Below are positions 31,835 to 36,879 of a stretch of 36,879 nucleotides of DNA, piece after piece. Below the pieces are notes generated by a model. It was not told the DNA's origin, searched no databases, and worked only from the letters and a program-made list of their open reading frames with translations. The stretch is from Rhizophlyctis rosea. Taxonomy: Eukaryota > Chytridiomycota > Chytridiomycetes > Rhizophlyctidales > Rhizophlyctidaceae. Location of the stretch: positions 1-36,879 of the forward strand of contig JADGJC010000371.1 of assembly GCA_027596075.1 (NCBI GenBank), in the 5' to 3' direction. The first letter of the stretch is position 1. Each line of letters begins with the position of its first letter. A program made the translations under genes and the position numbers.

Positions 31835-34800
31835 AGAGTCTTCTTCGGTATCTGCAAGCCACAATGATGACCGTGTAAACAAGAGTGCGGTGGGCGACGC
31901 ATCAATAGTGATGCCCTTCGAAAGACGTCATCAGCTGATGCATCAAGAGACTATTCAGCACTGAAAGTTGAAATCGCAACACGCTAAGCAGCTCCATTAT
32001 ATTCCACTAATACAGCTGCTCATGATTTTTTTGCGGGTTCGCTTAGTCTTGACGAGGGGCTTTTTAGCCAAAAACACGTATTGCAAATCATCATACGTTT
32101 TCGGGTCGATCGACAGAACACCACGGCGCATACAATTTGTAGCCGCAAGATCTGGTTTCGACAAAGTTTGCAAAAATTCTTGCTTCGAAACTTAGAACTG
32201 GGGTCAAAAAAAATGTGGGGCATCAAATATACAGAAGGCCCCGTGTTCTAAGTGGCTATGGTGTTTATTGTTGTGTGGGGACTTGTGGGTAAAATCGAAC
32301 TTTGTGATAGGCGCACATGATGGAGCCGGGGGGGCTTCGATTGCTGATGGCTGCCAAGTGACGTGTTGCAAATGTGGACCGGGGAGATGATATGTGGCTG
32401 TCGCCTTCGTTTGATAATAGTTCAATGATATTGTCTGGCAGTCTCTGGAGGTGCGATATGGAAAGAAAGGGAAGGCGTCATTGGACGCTCAGAAGCTGTT
32501 TTTTCCCGCATGAAAGAGCGACAGAATCATTTTAGACAGTGTGCCTTTTTGTGGCGCGCAATGGGCATTGCTCGTCTGACAGCTGCTATATTTCCCAGAC
32601 GTCATCGATATGACAAAAAAGAGATCCGAATACTATCATGAGGCCATCTTTGTCCGGTGATTTTGTTCGCTGGCCTCATTGTTTTGCGCCTTGGATGGAG
32701 GCATAATAGCAGCTTGCAAAGTAGGATTGGTGGCAAGATAGTCCCTTTGCGACACGCACTTCAAGGACTCACGGGTGGATTTGCGAATGCCATATGTAGA
32801 TGCGCGTCGTTGCCCACTCTTCTTGCATTGGACTAAATATGCTTTGTTCAGTCATTCAGCGTCACTCCAACGTTATGCAATCAGCGCTTTGTTCCTTTTT
32901 GGCAGCAATCAATCAAGTTAGTGTCCAGAGGTTGGTTTTCAAATCAACAGGAATAGGGTTCATGCTCATTCTAAGCAGTCGATGATCCCTGCAGCCACTT
33001 TGAGAACATACGACTCAGTAGCACACTTGTAACGCATCTGAATATAGGCAGTGGGCTTGAGCGCAGAATGAGAAGTGTCACTTCCTCTGCGTGGGAGCCG
33101 CAGATTAACAACTGCCCCCAACCCGTCAGTCCCTTTGCTCATTGTATTACGCCGCCCTCGTCGGCGCCAACTCAGGTTGGGATTTATGACCGGCAATGGG
33201 AGGTCCACTTGTTGCTCATGAAGGATCGTTTGGGTCGATCATTCCAGTGATTGCCGCCCTTGATCGACCTGCCTCGCATAGTAGGCACACGCAACTTGAT
33301 CCGCCAACCTAACGTTATCGTTTGGCGTTTTGAGAGTTGCAGTCTCAAAGTGCTACATAAATTCAATTGTGTGGCATCATAGCGTTTGATGACAGAGTTC
33401 ACATGAATTTTGACGTCAGGTCTGATCCCCAAAGAAAATGGAAGAATCAGCCGCAACGAGGTCGGTTGGCATACCCTCGGGATCTTGGCTTCTCGGTACA
33501 TTATCAAAAGGAGTGCAGAGCCTCTGTGACATTGGTTCTGTCAAGACAATGTGTGCTTCGTCTTTGGCTCAAGGGAATCTTCAGAATCTTACCATCTTTT
33601 TCCAATGTGCGTTATGTATGCGCGGCTTAGCCACTTTCAATACGATGATATGGCAAAACAATTGCGTAATGTCGGCAATGTCTAGCTTCCACTCATCCAG
33701 GCGGTTTGATTGCTTGAATCGACACCCAATGTGATCCTTCAGTGCTTTTGGTCAACGGAATGGTAGGAAAGAACTAAATGCCTTGGATATATGAATCAAA
33801 GAGGAAAGCTGCATCGCGCTTTACGAAGAGCATGTCCGAAGCAGCTTTTGAGCTGACGTGGGCAACCCACGATCAAGCGTCAGGCAATTGTAAGGGTCAA
33901 GCAACCGGCGCGTTACATCACCACTCAGGTGTCATCAGAGTCAACGCATCGCACTGTAAAGTATGCAATGGACTGACGGTTGATGTGGCCACGAGAGCTC
34001 CTGGCATTTGCCGCACCTCCACACTATCGGCAGTGACCTCAACTCCGCCAGGAAAGTCGCGGAACGTGGTCTGCCACAGTATCATATGGATGAGAACCAG
34101 CAAACAAAGGAGTTGAATAGTATCACAAAACTGGCGCATGGAAATTGCGTTACCTCATTTGTATGCTACTGCCACGGCATGCATTTTCAGTTTGTTAATT
34201 GGCTGATTTGGGCCATTGTGCCAGTTGGAAATGACGAGGTTTCCTGTATCGATACGTCGTATCAAATCTCCCATCAAGTGGTGTACAGGAAGCAAAAAGA
34301 ACAGCGGAAGTAAGATGAGAGTTGGTGTGCGACACCACCAATGATGGCAATTCACTTACTGATACGTAAAAGGGTGCACATGGAGCGAAGGCGAGAAACC
34401 AATGGTCCGACTTTGACTTGCTAGATTTGAGCTCACAAAGTGAGAACGAAGTGCTTTGATGGTATTTTGCGACATTGGGGAGTTCGATCGCTTCACCATG
34501 TCTCGGCGAGTACGAATGGCTTGCATCGACAAGGAGGTTTTGTCTGCACTGAGGAAACGAGTTCCGTGTGCTTGATATGAGGAAGAATTCACACATCCTG
34601 GACGAGATATGTATCGATTGGCAAAGCCTCTCCCCCTCAAGCACAAAATGAAGCGGTAAAAGTACTGCTTTTACTAGTGGGCGCACATCAATGGAATGGG
34701 TTTTTCACCAACTTCCCAACGCGTCTCGGTGTCATGGATTTGCGTTATTTCTGTTGCAATCAACAAAAGCTTCCAAAAACACAATTCGTCGTTCATTGTG

Positions 34801-35770
34801 CAGTATGTGCAGCCGTTTCATTTCGGTGGTTTCTGTCGCCCGTACCGTTGCCGCCAGCACATGGAAAGTACTGTTGAAAATGTTGAAGGCGGAGAAAGAT
34901 TGGTCGATGAGTGCTAGGCACAGAGCGCAACCGGGATACCAAAGCTCTCTACGGGTTCCATTATTATGTTGTGCAAATCAGATGAAGCGCGTTCTCATCA
35001 GCTTTCATATGTTTCTGATCTCCGGGAGCGGCAGATGCTGGTGACAAAAACAGAAATTCGGTCAGCAATGTAGCCTTTTGTCCCACGATGAAACCGCATA
35101 TTCCGTGATCCGACTTTCCTTTTGGGATCGATGCGGTGGGTGCAGAATCTATATGGATCATCAAACCATTGTGAGGTACAGATGTGCATGTGCTCAACCA
35201 AATGCCCATGAAACTGGATGGTTCGGTGTGAGAAACGAAGAACTTAATCGTGAAGCTGAATACAGGCGTGTTGGGTCTGGCAGTGTTACACGTGCAGTCA
35301 AATGATTATCAGAGGTAAAGCCTATGGTTGCAGATTCTATGGTGAAGTCTGCGGGTGCGACACCATTGGCATGCTGGACCCTGTAATGTTGCCAGTGCGT
35401 ACCGATTGGTTTATAAGGTGCACCAGACAAAACCAAAAATGGAGCAAAAGCAGTGAATATGTGAGTACGTCGAGCATGGCGACGGCCATCGAGCTCACAG
35501 TCACCCCAAGTTCATGAGTTGGTGAGGAAACAAGCGAAGTCTCTTCGCCGGCGAGGTAGCACGTCATCCAGGATTGACAAAGCAACGGTTGTTTGGTTTG
35601 CATATTGCTTGCTCAATGTTTCGGCGTATCTATGCTTCAATCGGTTTGCCCTGAATTTCGTTTCTGAGTTCGCTTTTTGTGAGGTTGTGGTCCCAAGGAT
35701 ATGCGGTGACCATAAGACCCTTGTGGGCGAAAGTGGGATGGACAATGCGCCACGATAGCCTCAACGTCTG
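31835..35770. other. Long gap without a confident gene
   Basis: Frames of up to 163 codons occur on both strands and overlap one another. A minus-strand frame at 33918-34139 with a hydrophobic start (LLCLLVLIHMILW) and one at 35194-35436 look somewhat protein-like, but neither has convincing partners or splice sites. No RNA gene was seen. Confidence 0.4.
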
Positions 35771-36256
35771 ATGCACCTGCTTCGTTTCTTATGCTTCCCT
35801 GACGGTACAGCGTTCTGGAACGGCCTATGTTGCGTTAGCGAAGGCCAAACACTACGTCAGAAACGATTCGAAACTAAGTGAGAACTATCAAAAGAGTCAA
35901 AGGCTAGAGGTGGACTTCTGTATATTCATTCGGATCACGAGACAAGGTGGAGTCTCGTTAGCAATCGGGTTGAAGTACCAAGTCCAAACATCTCTATCCT
36001 AAGTCCAATGTTGCATATTGGATGCGATAAATTAATTACAATCATGCGGCGATATTTGACCAGGGTCAGGGAATGAATTGCTAGCCGGTGGCGCAACTCC
36101 GGCTAAACTATATTCATCTAGGCACGTGAAACGCGTCATTGCACTACTGGGGTCTATGTCTAATCTACGAACTATGCTACTGGCTCTTGCCGCAATGTCG
36201 CGGTGACGTTGCGGCGTACGGAGGTGAGGGGGGTCGTCGATGGCGGGAGCGTTAGG
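35771..36256 (-). other. Probable 3' flank or LTR of the Ty3-type element
   Basis: The segment lies directly downstream of the pol stop of the Ty3-type element, where the 3' LTR is expected. Two TATA-like A/T-rich patches are present, but only one copy could be in the window, so LTR borders cannot be drawn. Confidence 0.3.
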
Positions 36257-36879
36257 TTATTGGCGATGGTAGTCGGCGCGGATGTCGGGATGGAGTTTGT
36301 CGTAAGGTTCCCAAGTATGGTCATCGTAGCCTTGCCATTTGACGATGTAGCGGAGCTTCTTGCGGTATCACTGAGAGTCGAGGATGTCTTCGATGGGGTA
36401 TTCTTCTTCACCTTCAGCGTCGGCGGGGATGGCGGGACCAGGCTCAGGAGCGATGCAGGACGGAAATAACGATCGGTCGGAGGAGTCGTACGGGCGCAGG
36501 AGGTTGACGTGGACAATGTTGTAAGCTTGAGAGGCAGCAGGTAGGTCGAGGCGGTAAGTGTCGGAAGGTAGAACCTCAGTGACGGCGTAAGGGCCTTCAT
36601 AGCGGGGTAAGAGGGAGTCGGATTGGTGCAGGAGTTTGCGACGTTGGCGGAAATTCTTGTTGTTGAGGAGAACTAAATCGCAGACTTCGAAGGGGAGAGC
36701 GCGGGCATGTTTGTTGGCGTTATCGGCTTGGCGTATCCGACATTTAATCAATTCATCAAACACTAACTTTTCACGGTCGACGAAAGGCTTGCAGAATTGG
36801 TTGACGGCAGGGTTGGCTGTTCGAACGGGAGCAGGAAAGATCCGTGGTTGTTGGCCGTATACGATTTGGAAGGGTGAGA
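36257..36879 (-). pseudogene. Ty3/gypsy pol 3' end: integrase C-terminus with chromodomain
   Basis: The frame enters from the right edge with SPFQIVYGQQPR, a hallmark of Ty3-type integrases just after the catalytic core. It continues through a basic region and the GPYAV...YRLDLP...NIVHVNLLRPY block to a chromodomain (YIVKWQGYDDHTWEP) and stops at TAA 36257-36259. A TGA at 36368-36370 interrupts the frame right before the chromodomain core (DILDSQ then YRKKL); it is one C-to-T change from CGA. The integrase inserts retrotransposon cDNA, and the chromodomain is thought to direct insertion into heterochromatin. The copy is truncated by the window and probably inactive. Confidence 0.88.

Noticed and set aside
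1..36879. Reassignment of TGA to a sense codon
   Set aside because: TGA also appears as the natural terminator of the integrase and helicase genes, Trp is encoded by TGG throughout the intact genes, and the in-frame TGAs fit single C-to-T changes.
1..36879. tRNA, rRNA or CRISPR arrays
   Set aside because: No cloverleaf with a B-box-like GGTTCGA in the right context, no rRNA core sequence and no regularly spaced repeats were found by eye.

Overview
The window reads as nuclear DNA of a fungus, most likely an early-diverging zoosporic (chytrid-like) lineage. The evidence is spliceosomal introns of about 60-310 nt with GTAAGT/GTGAGG/GTGCGT donors and CTAAC-type branch sites, a seven-pass membrane protein, an F-box-like protein, a Ty3-type chromodomain integrase, and an integrated virus-like element. 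The lineage assignment is inference; no marker gene or rRNA is present.

Region 1 (1 to about 7,140) is the most interesting part. It is a compact, virus-like gene block with alternating strands: a retroviral-type integrase with a C-terminal chromodomain (+), a tyrosine-recombinase-like protein (-), a multi-zinc-ribbon protein (-), a large TVpol-like polymerase fused to a superfamily 3 helicase (+), and a phage-Dam-type adenine methyltransferase (-). TVpol-SF3 helicase fusions are known from Sputnik-type virophages and Polinton-like viruses, so I read the block as an endogenous Polinton-like/virophage-like element. Every gene carries frameshifts or in-frame stops and the helicase Walker A lysine is replaced, so this copy is decayed. 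No capsid, packaging ATPase or protease was seen; the element may continue beyond position 1 or may lack a capsid module.

Region 2 (7,141-14,950) is host sequence. A five-exon gene on the minus strand (11,758 to 8,643) encodes a roughly 800-residue protein with an N-terminal ectodomain, seven predicted membrane segments and a long Ser/Arg/Gly/Tyr-rich tail. All its introns are phase 0 and two hold unusual low-complexity DNA. A possible single-pass small membrane protein lies downstream. The interval 11.8-14.9 kb has tandem repeats and no confident gene.

Region 3 (14,950-25,086) contains a possible broken minus-strand gene near 15 kb, a tract very poor in G on the plus strand (about 15.7-17.0 kb), and a long stretch where only short, mutually overlapping frames occur.

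Region 4 (25,087-31,840) contains an F-box-like gene (+) interrupted by one in-frame TGA, a possible multi-exon gene on the minus strand near 28-29 kb, a frameshifted hypothetical gene (29,404-30,361, +), and a short run of spliced exons at 31.2-31.8 kb. Region 5 (31,840-36,256) has no convincing gene. The right edge (36,257-36,879, -) is the 3' end of a Ty3/gypsy pol gene, also with an in-frame TGA. Chromodomain integrases of two different element classes thus sit at the two window edges.
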